From: Kitagawia praeruptora
Taxonomy: Eukaryota > Streptophyta > Magnoliopsida > Apiales > Apiaceae
DNA length: 64,000 bases
Assembly (NCBI GenBank): GCA_037693485.1
Contig: CM075349.1
Location: forward strand, 67,745,001 to 67,809,000
Reading direction: 5' to 3'
Position numbers and translations under genes: made by a program. Below the pieces are notes generated by a model. That model searched no databases, was not told the DNA's origin, and worked only from the letters and a program-made list of their open reading frames with translations. Of the stretch, positions 43,505 through 52,548 are shown piece after piece (position 1 is the stretch's first letter; every line of letters begins with the position of its first letter).

Positions 43505-46500
43505 GGCACAGGAAAGAAGCATTCAATTATCTTGGACAGTGGATGCTCTGGACACATGACTGGAAAGAAGTCCCTGCTTACAAAGTTTGAGAGGAAAGCT
43601 GGCCCAGTAATATCTTTTGGAGATGGCAACAAAGGAGAAACTCTGGGATATGGCTCAATTATTTTGGGGAATGTCATCATAGAAAATGTAGCACTGGTTG
43701 AAGGCTTGAAACATACTCTTTTAAGCATAAGTCAACTGGGTGATAAAGGTTACAAATCAATCTTTGACAGAGAAGGATGCAAAGTCTTGAATATGCAGAA
43801 TGGAGACATTGTTCTAACTGGTCAAAGGCATGGTAACATATATGAAGCCAGCTTAAGTGATACATCTAAAGGAATTGTTAGATGTCTCTACAGCAAAGCA
43901 ACAAATGATGAAAGCTGGAATTGGCACAAGAAGCTCTCACATCTTAATTTCAAGAAGCTTAATCAACTTGTTAAATACAATTTGGTGAGAGGCCTACCTC
44001 AGGCGAATTTTGTGCAAGATGGACTTTGTGATGCATGTCAGTTTGGAAAGCAAAGAAGAACCACTTTCAAGAGCAAGACTGAAAATTCAATTACTGAACC
44101 ATTTCACATGCTACATCTTGATCTGTTTGGTCCAGTAAACATTATGTCTATCAGCAAGAAAAGATATGCTCTAGTTATGGTGGATGATTTCACAAGGTTC
44201 ACATGGGTGTTCTTTCTACACAAGAAGGATGAAGCTCCTCAGCAAATCATTGAACTCATCAAGAATATTCATAATAACTCTGAGTACAAAGTCAAAGTAC
44301 TTAGGAGTGACAATGGTACAGAATTCAAGAATTCTACAATGGAGGGGTTTTGTGCAGACAATGGAATTACTCAACAGTTTTCTGCACCTGGTACACCTCA
44401 ACAAAATGGTGTAGTGGAAAGAAAGAACAGGACTCTCATAGAGGCAGCAAGAACCATGCTTGCAGATGCAAAACTTCCAACCTACTTTTGGGCAGAAGCT
44501 ATTAACACTGCATGTTTCACTCAGAACTGTACCTTGGTAAATAGTCATGGAAAGACTCCCTATGAGATGATCAAAGGAAAGAAACCAAGTGTGAAATATT
44601 TTCACATCTTTGGATGTAAATGCTATGTCCTAAAACTTCATCCAGAACAACTTGGAAAATTTGAAGCCAAATCGGATGAAGCAATTTTTCTAGGATATTC
44701 AGCATCTAAGGCCTTCAAAGTTTATAATCTCAGAACTCACATTGTTATGGAATCAATTCATGTTGCATTTGATGATAAGAAATTTGGAATTTTGCAAACT
44801 GATGAAAGCCATGACAAATTGGAATTTGAAAATCTGAAGATTTCTGAGATACTCTCAAGTGATGATGAAGGTTCTCCAGAAGGAATTTCTATTGCTTCTC
44901 AAAGGAATGCTACTGTTGAGGGGGAGCAAATCAATCAGAGAGAACATAGTGATCATCAGGAGCAGACTAGTCTTTCAGAGTCTATTCCATCAGGAATTGA
45001 CGTTTCAGAGTCTACTCCATCAGGAACTGACCTTTCAGAGTCTACTGAGGAAAGATCAGTAACTAGCAGCAATATGGAATCTACTGATTCTATTGATCAA
45101 AGGAGAGTTTTTGAAGGTAGAGAGAATTCTTCTACAAGAGATACCACTAACTTAGGGGGAGAGACTAGCAGAGTTAATCTACCACCTGTTAGAAAATGGA
45201 CAAAGGATCATACTGAAGATTTGATAATTGGTGATCCAAATAGTGGTGTTCGAACTAGAAGATCAATTCAAAATGAATGCTTGTATAGTTGCTTTCTCTC
45301 AAAGAATGAACCTAAGAAGGTTGAAGAAGCCTTACAGGATTCTGATTGGGTAATTGCAATGCAGGAGGAGTTAAATGAGTTTGAGAGAAACAAAGTTTGG
45401 AAACTGGTACCAAGACCTAAAGGTAGATCTATTGTTGGTGCAAGATGGGTTTTCAGAAACAAGCTAGATGAATCTGGTATGATTGTAAGAAACAAAGCAA
45501 GACTGGTGGCCAAGGGATATTCTCAGGAAGAATGCATTGATTATGATGAGACCTTTGCACCTGTAGCAAGATTGGAAGCAATCAGAATGTTTCTTGCATT
45601 TGCAGCTCATTCAAAATTCAAGGTATACCAGATGGATGTTAAGAGTGCTTTTCTAAATGGCAAACTTGATGAAGAAGTATATGTAGAACAGCCACCTGGA
45701 TTTGTTGATCCAAAGTTTCCAAATCATGTCTACAAACTTGACAAGGCACTCTATGGACTAAAGCAGGCACCAAGAGCATGGTATGAGACTTTGTCTAAAT
45801 TTCTTCTTGAAAATGGCTTCACAAGAGGTACAATTGACAAAACTCTATTCTTTAGAAAGATAAAAGGTGAATTGCTTTTAGTTCAAGTTTATGTTGATGA
45901 TATTATTTTTGGTTCTACTAATGAAAAGTTGTGTGCTAAGTTTAGCAAGCTTATGCAGTCTAAGTATCAGATGAGCATGATGGGTGAACTAAATTATTTC
46001 TTAGGCTTGCAGGTCAAACAGACTGAGACTGGTATTTTCATTAATCAGTCAAAGTATATCAAAGATCTTTTAAGAAGGTTTGACTTTCAAGACTGTGCAG
46101 TTGCAAAAACACCCATGGCAACAGCCACTAAACTAGACTCTGATCCTAAGGGGAAGAGTGTGGATAATACTAGTTATAGAGGCATGATAGGCTCTTTGTT
46201 ATATCTAACTGCAAGTAGGCCAGATATAATGTTTTCTACCTGTTTATGTGCTAGATTCCAAGGTGATCCTAAGGAATCTCATTTAATTGCTGTGAAGAGA
46301 ATTTTTAGATATCTCAAAGGAACTCCAAATCTTGGTTTGTGGTATCCTAGAGAATCTGATTTCTTTCTAATTGGCTATTCAGACTCTGATTATGCAGGGT
46401 GTAAAATAGACAGGAAAAGCACTACAGGTACATGTCAATTTTTGGGAAATAGATTGATTTCTTGGGCAAGCAAGAAGCAACAATCTGTTTCAACCTCAAC

Positions 46501-46831
46501 TGCAGAAGCTGAGTACATAGCAGCAGGCAGTTGTTGTGCACAGCTCCTTTGGATAAGAAATCAGTTGATGGATTATGGTATGACACTTAGTAATATTCCT
46601 ATGTTTTGTGATAATACTAGTGCTATTAAAATTGCAGAAAATCCAGTTCAACATTCAAGGACTAAGCACATTGATGTCAGGTATCATTTTATTAGAGAAC
46701 ATATTGAGAATGGTACTGTGGAACTTCATTTTGTTCCTACTGACAAACAGCTTGCAGATATTCTAACTAAACCACTTGATGAGACTACATTCAGTAGACT
46801 AGTAAGTGAGTTAGGAATGTTAAATTTTTAG
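43499..46831 (+). CDS. pol: E6 pol, intact (protease-integrase-RT-RNase H)
   Basis: 1110 codons, no stop. Protease LDSGCSGHMTG with D13. Integrase zinc finger H143, H148, C177, C180; catalytic D208 (LHLDLFGP), D271 (RSDNGTEF), E307 (NGVVERKN), spacing D-35-E. RT with YVDD at residues 798-801. RNase H with STAEAEYIAAG, HSRTKHIDVRYHF and ADILTKPLDE. The linker between integrase and RT carries three SES(I/T)PSG(I/T)D-like repeats. The listed start is a CTG-free TTG/ATG-poor region: no natural ATG is needed if pol is made by frameshift or splicing. All motifs are intact, so this is potentially active enzyme. Frame is -1 to gag. Confidence 0.95.
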   Translation: MQGTGKKHSIILDSGCSGHMTGKKSLLTKFERKAGPVISFGDGNKGETLGYGSIILGNVIIENVALVEGLKHTLLSISQLGDKGYKSIFDREGCKVLNMQNGDIVLTGQRHGNIYEASLSDTSKGIVRCLYSKATNDESWNWHKKLSHLNFKKLNQLVKYNLVRGLPQANFVQDGLCDACQFGKQRRTTFKSKTENSITEPFHMLHLDLFGPVNIMSISKKRYALVMVDDFTRFTWVFFLHKKDEAPQQIIELIKNIHNNSEYKVKVLRSDNGTEFKNSTMEGFCADNGITQQFSAPGTPQQNGVVERKNRTLIEAARTMLADAKLPTYFWAEAINTACFTQNCTLVNSHGKTPYEMIKGKKPSVKYFHIFGCKCYVLKLHPEQLGKFEAKSDEAIFLGYSASKAFKVYNLRTHIVMESIHVAFDDKKFGILQTDESHDKLEFENLKISEILSSDDEGSPEGISIASQRNATVEGEQINQREHSDHQEQTSLSESIPSGIDVSESTPSGTDLSESTEERSVTSSNMESTDSIDQRRVFEGRENSSTRDTTNLGGETSRVNLPPVRKWTKDHTEDLIIGDPNSGVRTRRSIQNECLYSCFLSKNEPKKVEEALQDSDWVIAMQEELNEFERNKVWKLVPRPKGRSIVGARWVFRNKLDESGMIVRNKARLVAKGYSQEECIDYDETFAPVARLEAIRMFLAFAAHSKFKVYQMDVKSAFLNGKLDEEVYVEQPPGFVDPKFPNHVYKLDKALYGLKQAPRAWYETLSKFLLENGFTRGTIDKTLFFRKIKGELLLVQVYVDDIIFGSTNEKLCAKFSKLMQSKYQMSMMGELNYFLGLQVKQTETGIFINQSKYIKDLLRRFDFQDCAVAKTPMATATKLDSDPKGKSVDNTSYRGMIGSLLYLTASRPDIMFSTCLCARFQGDPKESHLIAVKRIFRYLKGTPNLGLWYPRESDFFLIGYSDSDYAGCKIDRKSTTGTCQFLGNRLISWASKKQQSVSTSTAEAEYIAAGSCCAQLLWIRNQLMDYGMTLSNIPMFCDNTSAIKIAENPVQHSRTKHIDVRYHFIREHIENGTVELHFVPTDKQLADILTKPLDETTFSRLVSELGMLNF

Positions 46832-47377
46832 ATCTTTAACATCTGCAAAAGTAGCAAGGTATGTTGTTCTTAGCTTATAGACTTGATATTCTTGTCAGGA
46901 TCTATATTTGATTGTTAAATGTTTTAGCTATAACACATTGCCTTGATAAATTTCAGTATGATAGACTTGTTAATAATCATCAGGATTAGGTTTGTTATCA
47001 GGATGCTGACGTCATCAGTATTGTGTCAGTATCAGGATTATGAAAATTGTTTCAGATCCTGACGTTTACTTTGTGTAGTAATCTGATTCTGTGATGTGTT
47101 AAGTCTATGCTAGCAAGTTTTGATATTTGCATACTGATAATTTATACATCATTCAGAAATCAAAAGACAAGCAGATAACAAGAAATTGTATTTTCATTAA
47201 TAGAAATCATTACATGGAAATGAAATACAACATCTTTTTGTCTAAATTTCTATTCTATACTTGTCTATTGAAATGAACTCTGAGGTACAGGACAAGGAGC
47301 ATCTCAAGAAATCCATCAGGGGATGAAAGCCTCGTTTGCTCTTGGATTCCTTGTCTGGGCGACTTGAATGAGAGCAG

Positions 47378-47686
47378 CTAACTTAAATGAATAGCATCTC
47401 CATCAAGATCAACCTCAGACTCTCGGCCAAATTCTTCATCCTCAAGTTTTGAGGAGGTTAGGGGAAGATTGTATCCAACAGATGGATGTTCTAGGAGAAA
47501 CCTCTGGATATTATCGAAAACCAATCCATTCATGATTAGTTCGATGAGAAGAGTCGTTTGTTCAAAGAGATGATCAAGAATAGGATATTCATCGATCAAA
47601 AATCTGGAAAATGGGTTTGAAGGGATTTTTGGGTTGAGAAGCATTGTTGAGAAGAAAAGAAATTGAAAGGTTATGGAGAATGGCAT
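47378..47686 (-). CDS. E6 antisense ORF (102 aa), hypothetical
   Basis: Open on the strand opposite to the element's genes, from ATG 47686 to TAG 47378; the frame extends 16 codons further up without ATG. The product would have a hydrophobic start (FQFLFFSTMLL), a mixed helical middle (YPILDHLFEQTTLLIELIMNGL) and an acidic tail. Composition looks protein-like rather than random, but I know of no family. Antisense ORFs are known in Tat-lineage gypsy elements; in a copia element this would be unusual. It may be chance. Confidence 0.35.
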   Translation of the reverse strand: MPFSITFQFLFFSTMLLNPKIPSNPFSRFLIDEYPILDHLFEQTTLLIELIMNGLVFDNIQRFLLEHPSVGYNLPLTSSKLEDEEFGRESEVDLDGDAIHLS

Positions 47687-48244
47687 AAGGCGTTTGGTTC
47701 TTTTAAAGAAAGACGTGAGAAGCTGAGCAGTCACTTGGAAGTCTTAATGAAGTCAAAATGCTAATTATTGCATGAGACTGTATTTCTTGTTTCAAGAAAT
47801 ATTGAAAATATCTAACCAATTGATTTTCTGTTCAGATTAATTGTTTATTTTCTTTTTCAGATAAAAGAAAAATGCCACGTGAAAAACTCCATATTAAGTC
47901 GCTGATTATATTGGTCAGGATTTCATATGTGACCATCAGGATGTGAAAATCATTGCTTGTGATTATTTTGATGATAGGTCATCAGGAAAAGGAAGCTGAT
48001 CAGTATTGCTTATACCCTGATTTATTTCATGAAAATCATTTTTGGATTTTATTTTCCAAAAATCGTGGGTAATCGCATTTTTCAGGGACTGACACCTGTC
48101 AATCTACGTGTCAACGTGGGATAGTGGTCTGAAAGATTTGTGAAATATATTTGTTTTAAAACTCTAATCGTGCAATTGCTTTCTCTAATCTTACATTCTC
48201 TAAAGCAAAAATCACTCTTGAGTTTTTCAAAATCACTAATCCAT

Positions 48245-48272
48245 TTCAAGAATTTTTCAAGTTTCTTTTCAG
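48245..48272 (+). promoter_or_regulatory. 3' splice-site-like sequence before E6 accessory ORF
   Basis: Pyrimidine-rich TTTTTCAAGTTTCTTTTCAG ends eight bases before the accessory ATG (48280), with a CTAAT branch-like word near 48237. It would allow a subgenomic spliced mRNA for an ORF that lies far from the 5' end. Confidence 0.45.
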
Positions 48273-48279
48273 ATCAAAA

Positions 48280-51200
48280 ATGGCAGCTCAGAGAAGATTA
48301 CCTAAATCAGTAGCCTTCAAGTTTGGTGACTTTGATTTTATGACAAACAATCATGTTGCAGCTATTACCAACAAGGAAGGAGTATCATCTGATTTTCATC
48401 CAATCATGGACTTTCTGGTGTATGGACCATTAAGTTATGCATTGACAGCATCTCCACAGATTAATCAAGTAGCTGTTTCACAAGCTTGGGAGAATGCTGA
48501 GGTAATTGATTCTACTCAGAGTCAATCAGGTAAGATTGTTCTACATTTAGGACAAGATTTATTTGACATTACTGAATCTGTTGTTAGTTCAGTACTCTGC
48601 TTACCTGTTACTGATAGTTATGAGAATGTACCATCTGATGATAATATAAGAACTATGTTGTCTGAATTAGGTTATAGTGGACCTCTAGATAACATGAGCC
48701 AGTTGAATAGAACTTTTCTTAGAAAGGAATGGTCTTTTTACTTTGATCAAATTGCTAAATGTTTTACTGGCAAATGCAGTTCTTTTCAACAAATTACTTC
48801 TGTTACATCACATATTGCTTATAGTTTGCTTTATGACAGAGTAATTAACATTGGTCATATTATCTTAAGTCAGATGAGTATTAAACTTGGGTCAAGAGAT
48901 CAAAACAGGAAAATGGTTTATTATCATAGATTTATGCAATTGTTTATTAACCATTTTATTCCTGATATTGAAGCTAGATTTGGTAGGGAACATTGTGTTT
49001 CTTCTTATGAACAGCAAAAGAGAATTTTCTCTGATATTACAAAGAAGGACAATGAAAAGAATCTAGATGAAATACCTGCAATTCATTATCCACATCATTT
49101 TCAGGTAATTCTTAACACTCATCTTCCTACTATCTACAATTCTTCTTTCTTTTGTGGTGAAATGGCTCAGGAATCTCAATTGGAGGAGAACCCACCTGTG
49201 TCTACCCAAGTAGCCCAAAACATCATAGTCTCTGAAACAATTCAAGAACCAAATTTTGATCCACAACCTATTGTTTCAAAGAAACCAACCTCTGGTGTTT
49301 CTCAAAAGACATCAGTTGTAAGGAAGAGAAGATTTGTTGTGTCAAGTAGTAGTAGTAATTCTAGTGAAGATGATGATGATTTAACTCTTGCAGAGAGAGC
49401 AGAATTGAAGGCTGCAATTCAACTTTCTTTGTTAGCACAAAGAGATGAAAAACCTAGTCACAGCCAGGCTGCAGTCTCTCAAAAGGCTGTAGTTCTTAAA
49501 AAGGGAAAACAGTTACTGGATACTGTCTCTCAAAAGACTGTGTCTATTGAACAAGGATCTCATCCCAAGATCACTTCTGTGTCTACACCTCTTGAGTCTT
49601 CTCAGGATAAATCTTTTGCTCACTATATCAGGAGAACAAGGAGAAAGATTCAATTGTCACCTACACACACAGAGTCTAGTCCAACTAATATCATGCAGGT
49701 TTCTACAAATCAAGCTACATCTATGTCAGTATTTGACAAGAGAGATCTGGATATTGATTCTTCATGGGAAACTACATTATCATACAGACTGGCTATGGGA
49801 CTAATTTCTCTCAAAGTGAAGTTGTCAAGGCCTGTTCTAGACTTTTTGGTTGAAAAAGTACCAAAACTTTTATTTCCAGATGAATATGGACTTCTACATC
49901 AAAGACTTGACTTAATGAAGATGTATTTCTATGTATCTGTCAGAAGACAATTAGTCAAGAAATTTGGACTCTCGAAGCATGTTGCACTTCAATCACTTCA
50001 TGCATATTTATTTGACAAGGATGTAATTATTGAAGATGCTTCAGCTCAAGGTGAACAACTGGAGGAAGTAGATAGAGTGAAGCAGTCAACAGAAGATACT
50101 ATTGCACCAGTAGTGAATAGTAGAAAAGATCAGATCACAGTCACTGTAACACAAGAACCATCTAGTCAGAGGAAGGATGACTCAGGAGCTGTGATAGCTG
50201 ATGTTGAAAGGTCTTCTGTGATGACTGAGAATGCAAGTGAGATACCCTATGATATGGGAGGAATGACTTTGGTTGATTTTTCTGAAGATCAAACAAATTT
50301 TGTTCAGTCAGAGTCTATCCACCTTGAGGGTGTGTCTCAGCAAACAACACTTAAAGACGGTGATATACTAACTATGGTGTCTAATGAAGTATTACTGAAG
50401 ACATCAGAGTCTAGTAAACAACCTGAAAGTGGTATACTGGAGCCTGTAGTTTCTGAAAGGAAAGAAGATGATTGTATGGGTTCAGAGACTATAGCAGCTC
50501 ACTCCTTGGAGAAAACCTCAAGCCACATGCCATATGAGGAACCCTCTCTCCATGTGAGTTCAGGTATAAAAACTCCTTCTAAACTCTATTTTTCTGTAGG
50601 TCATGAGAGCACTTATCTAAATTTGAGTGATACAGTTGAAAAGATGGACTTAGATCCACAATTTGAGCGGCTGGCTCCTGACCAGGCAAAAGGTGAGGTA
50701 GAAAGAGTGTTGACTTTAGAAAGTCAAAGTGAGAATGAGGGTATGGATGATCAACTCCATAGTGAGGGAGAGAAAATTAGGAAACCATCATTTGATTTCT
50801 GGGATCAGGTTTTTCCTGAATCTTGGTCTGAAAATTTGGGTATGGATGCTGGTACTTATTCATTCATCAAAATGTATCAGAAGAATGACCTAGCACATCA
50901 CAATGCAAAGCCAGAAGTTAAAGCTCAGAAGCAAAAGGAGAGGCTTGCAGGAATCATTAACAGAAGAGGTGCCAGGATAAAGCAATCTCTTGATACATAT
51001 GTACCAGATGAAGATCCTAATGATCCTAGTGTTCCTTTGTATGTACTTCCAATATCAGCTAGAATTGAGACATCAACAGTCTCTGATCACTCTAAGGAGG
51101 AGTCAGGATTTGAAGATGTTAGTACACAGAATACTGGTGAAGGAGATGATGATCATGTTTCAGTTCCAGAACAGAAAGATGAAGACGTCGATACTTCTAA

Positions 51201-51588
51201 TCAGGTTTTATTACTTGAATATCATACAACTCAAGCAACTTCTTCTACAAGACTTGAAGATAAAGTTCTTTCTGATTCTGATACTGAAGATACTAGAAGC
51301 ACTTCCAACATTGAAGTTCATTCTGATGTTTTGAAAGATATTCAGAATTCTCAAATTGCTATTCAAACAAGACTTCAATCACTTGAAGATAACCAAGTCA
51401 CAATTATGGAAAATCAAGCAGTTCTTATGAATCTCATTTGTTCTGTTTCTGAATCTCTTGGAATTAATGTTGCTGATGTCAAAAAGGGGGAGATAAAGAC
51501 AATTCAAAGACAACAACAACACTATCAGACTGAAGATAAAGCTGGGGGAGATAAAGATCAGAAAGATGGTAGTAAAAAGAAGAACTAG
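48280..51588 (+). CDS. E6 accessory (envelope-like) ORF, intact, 1102 aa
   Basis: ATG 48280 to TAG. Residues about 40-245 hold the accessory domain shared with E1 and E2 (LCLPVTDSYENVPSD, KEWSFYFDQIAKCFTGK, RFMQLFINHFIPD). A basic patch RKRR, a SSSSNSSEDDDD acidic run and a ubiquitin-interacting-motif-like ELKAAIQLSLL (375-385) follow. The heptad VSQK(T/A) occurs three times (near 340, 400, 416). The middle has a second globular piece (about 500-590, LSRPVLDFLVEKVPKLLFPDEY), then long acidic disordered sequence. A heptad coiled coil lies at about 1030-1070 (SQIAIQTRLQSLEDNQVTIM) and a Lys/Asp-rich tail ends it. No signal peptide, membrane span or cleavage site of an envelope is visible. Intact over 3.3 kb, which suggests recent selection. 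Confidence 0.9.
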   Translation: MAAQRRLPKSVAFKFGDFDFMTNNHVAAITNKEGVSSDFHPIMDFLVYGPLSYALTASPQINQVAVSQAWENAEVIDSTQSQSGKIVLHLGQDLFDITESVVSSVLCLPVTDSYENVPSDDNIRTMLSELGYSGPLDNMSQLNRTFLRKEWSFYFDQIAKCFTGKCSSFQQITSVTSHIAYSLLYDRVINIGHIILSQMSIKLGSRDQNRKMVYYHRFMQLFINHFIPDIEARFGREHCVSSYEQQKRIFSDITKKDNEKNLDEIPAIHYPHHFQVILNTHLPTIYNSSFFCGEMAQESQLEENPPVSTQVAQNIIVSETIQEPNFDPQPIVSKKPTSGVSQKTSVVRKRRFVVSSSSSNSSEDDDDLTLAERAELKAAIQLSLLAQRDEKPSHSQAAVSQKAVVLKKGKQLLDTVSQKTVSIEQGSHPKITSVSTPLESSQDKSFAHYIRRTRRKIQLSPTHTESSPTNIMQVSTNQATSMSVFDKRDLDIDSSWETTLSYRLAMGLISLKVKLSRPVLDFLVEKVPKLLFPDEYGLLHQRLDLMKMYFYVSVRRQLVKKFGLSKHVALQSLHAYLFDKDVIIEDASAQGEQLEEVDRVKQSTEDTIAPVVNSRKDQITVTVTQEPSSQRKDDSGAVIADVERSSVMTENASEIPYDMGGMTLVDFSEDQTNFVQSESIHLEGVSQQTTLKDGDILTMVSNEVLLKTSESSKQPESGILEPVVSERKEDDCMGSETIAAHSLEKTSSHMPYEEPSLHVSSGIKTPSKLYFSVGHESTYLNLSDTVEKMDLDPQFERLAPDQAKGEVERVLTLESQSENEGMDDQLHSEGEKIRKPSFDFWDQVFPESWSENLGMDAGTYSFIKMYQKNDLAHHNAKPEVKAQKQKERLAGIINRRGARIKQSLDTYVPDEDPNDPSVPLYVLPISARIETSTVSDHSKEESGFEDVSTQNTGEGDDDHVSVPEQKDEDVDTSNQVLLLEYHTTQATSSTRLEDKVLSDSDTEDTRSTSNIEVHSDVLKDIQNSQIAIQTRLQSLEDNQVTIMENQAVLMNLICSVSESLGINVADVKKGEIKTIQRQQQHYQTEDKAGGDKDQKDGSKKKN

Positions 51589-51801
51589 GAGTGACAGTGG
51601 TGAATCTCAGCTAGGAAGTGGTAAAGGAAGAGCAGCATTAATAGTTAAAATTCTTTCTTCTAAGTACTAGATAAACGTCTACATCTGTGAAGGAGGTACT
51701 TAACTTCATAATTCTACATTCATAAATTCTATTCTGGTTGTATTGTTATATGTTTTGACATCCACAACTTAGATTTATGCTTCAGATTGTAAAGCATAAA
51801 T
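51589..51801 (+). other. E6 3' untranslated region
   Basis: Short AT-rich stretch between accessory stop and polypurine tract; nothing else seen. Confidence 0.6.
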
Positions 51802-51811
51802 AGGGGGAGAT
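51802..51811 (+). promoter_or_regulatory. E6 polypurine tract
   Basis: AGGGGGAGAT directly before the 3' LTR. Confidence 0.92.
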
Positions 51812-52548
51812 TGTTAGGAATAATTCATAAGTTGTGATGTTAAGAATAGAATTTACACATTATACTTCTTGTAATCCTGATCTTATAAAGGATTTAGCAC
51901 TGTATATAGGTTTTATGTGTAAAACAGTTATCTGTATATTTTAATCAGGAATGAACAGTGTATCGGAGACTACATGTCAGGAACAGAGAACAAATCCTGA
52001 TGACGTGTCCAATACTGATGGTTGATCAGATACTGATGCAGTGTGCAGATCCTGATATCAGTCGTGTTACTGATGATGTCATTATGGATGCTACAGAAAC
52101 TGGCAAGTGCTATAAAACAGGATCGTTGTTTGAAGAACAAGCAAGAAGATATTATGAAGGAAAGAGTTTTCTATTGAAGGAAACTATCGACTAGAAGGCA
52201 GAACATTATCATGTATAGATTATATCTTTCTGTTATTAGTTGATAGGTAGCATTATAAATACTCTCTCAATATCATTGTAAAGAGTGTAGCTCGTGAGGA
52301 AAAAGTTCGAGTGCGTAGCTCTGTATAAGGTTTGTATTCGAGAAGTTCGAAACAAACAGAGAGATATTTGTATTGTCAGCAGCTGCTAAAGGTATTGTAC
52401 ACCTTTGGTAGAGTTTGTATTTGATCTTATTAATACAAACAAGAGTTTGATTCATTCGTTTATTCTTGTTTTTATAATCAAGTAAAAATCAGACAGGATT
52501 ATATAACTTGTATTCAACCCCCCCTTCTACAAGTTATTCGAGTTAACA
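51812..52548 (+). repeat. E6 3' LTR
   Basis: 737 bp, two substitutions seen relative to the 5' LTR. TATA box at 52254-52262. Confidence 0.96.

Larger units (their letters stand above)
46832..48279 (+). other. E6 pol-accessory spacer with ATCAGGA motifs
   Basis: 1.45 kb. ATCAGGAT, ATCCTGA, CATCAGTAT and TCAGGAT words occur at about 46890-47070 and 47915-48020, the same family as in the E6 LTR. In between is a minus-strand ORF (47378-47686). It ends with an acceptor-like sequence before the accessory ATG. Confidence 0.75.
40410..52548 (+). mobile_element. E6: full-length SIRE-like Ty1/copia retrotransposon
   Basis: 12139 bp on the plus strand. LTRs of 737 bp at 40410-41146 and 51812-52548 with target duplication ACATC (40405-40409, 52549-52553). 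I see two substitutions between LTRs (G/T near 40536 and G/A near 40808, 5' to 3' copy), so it is a young insertion. gag has one in-frame TAG; pol and the 1102-codon accessory ORF are uninterrupted. Repeated ATCAGGA/TCCTGAT words mark its LTR and spacer. Confidence 0.97.
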
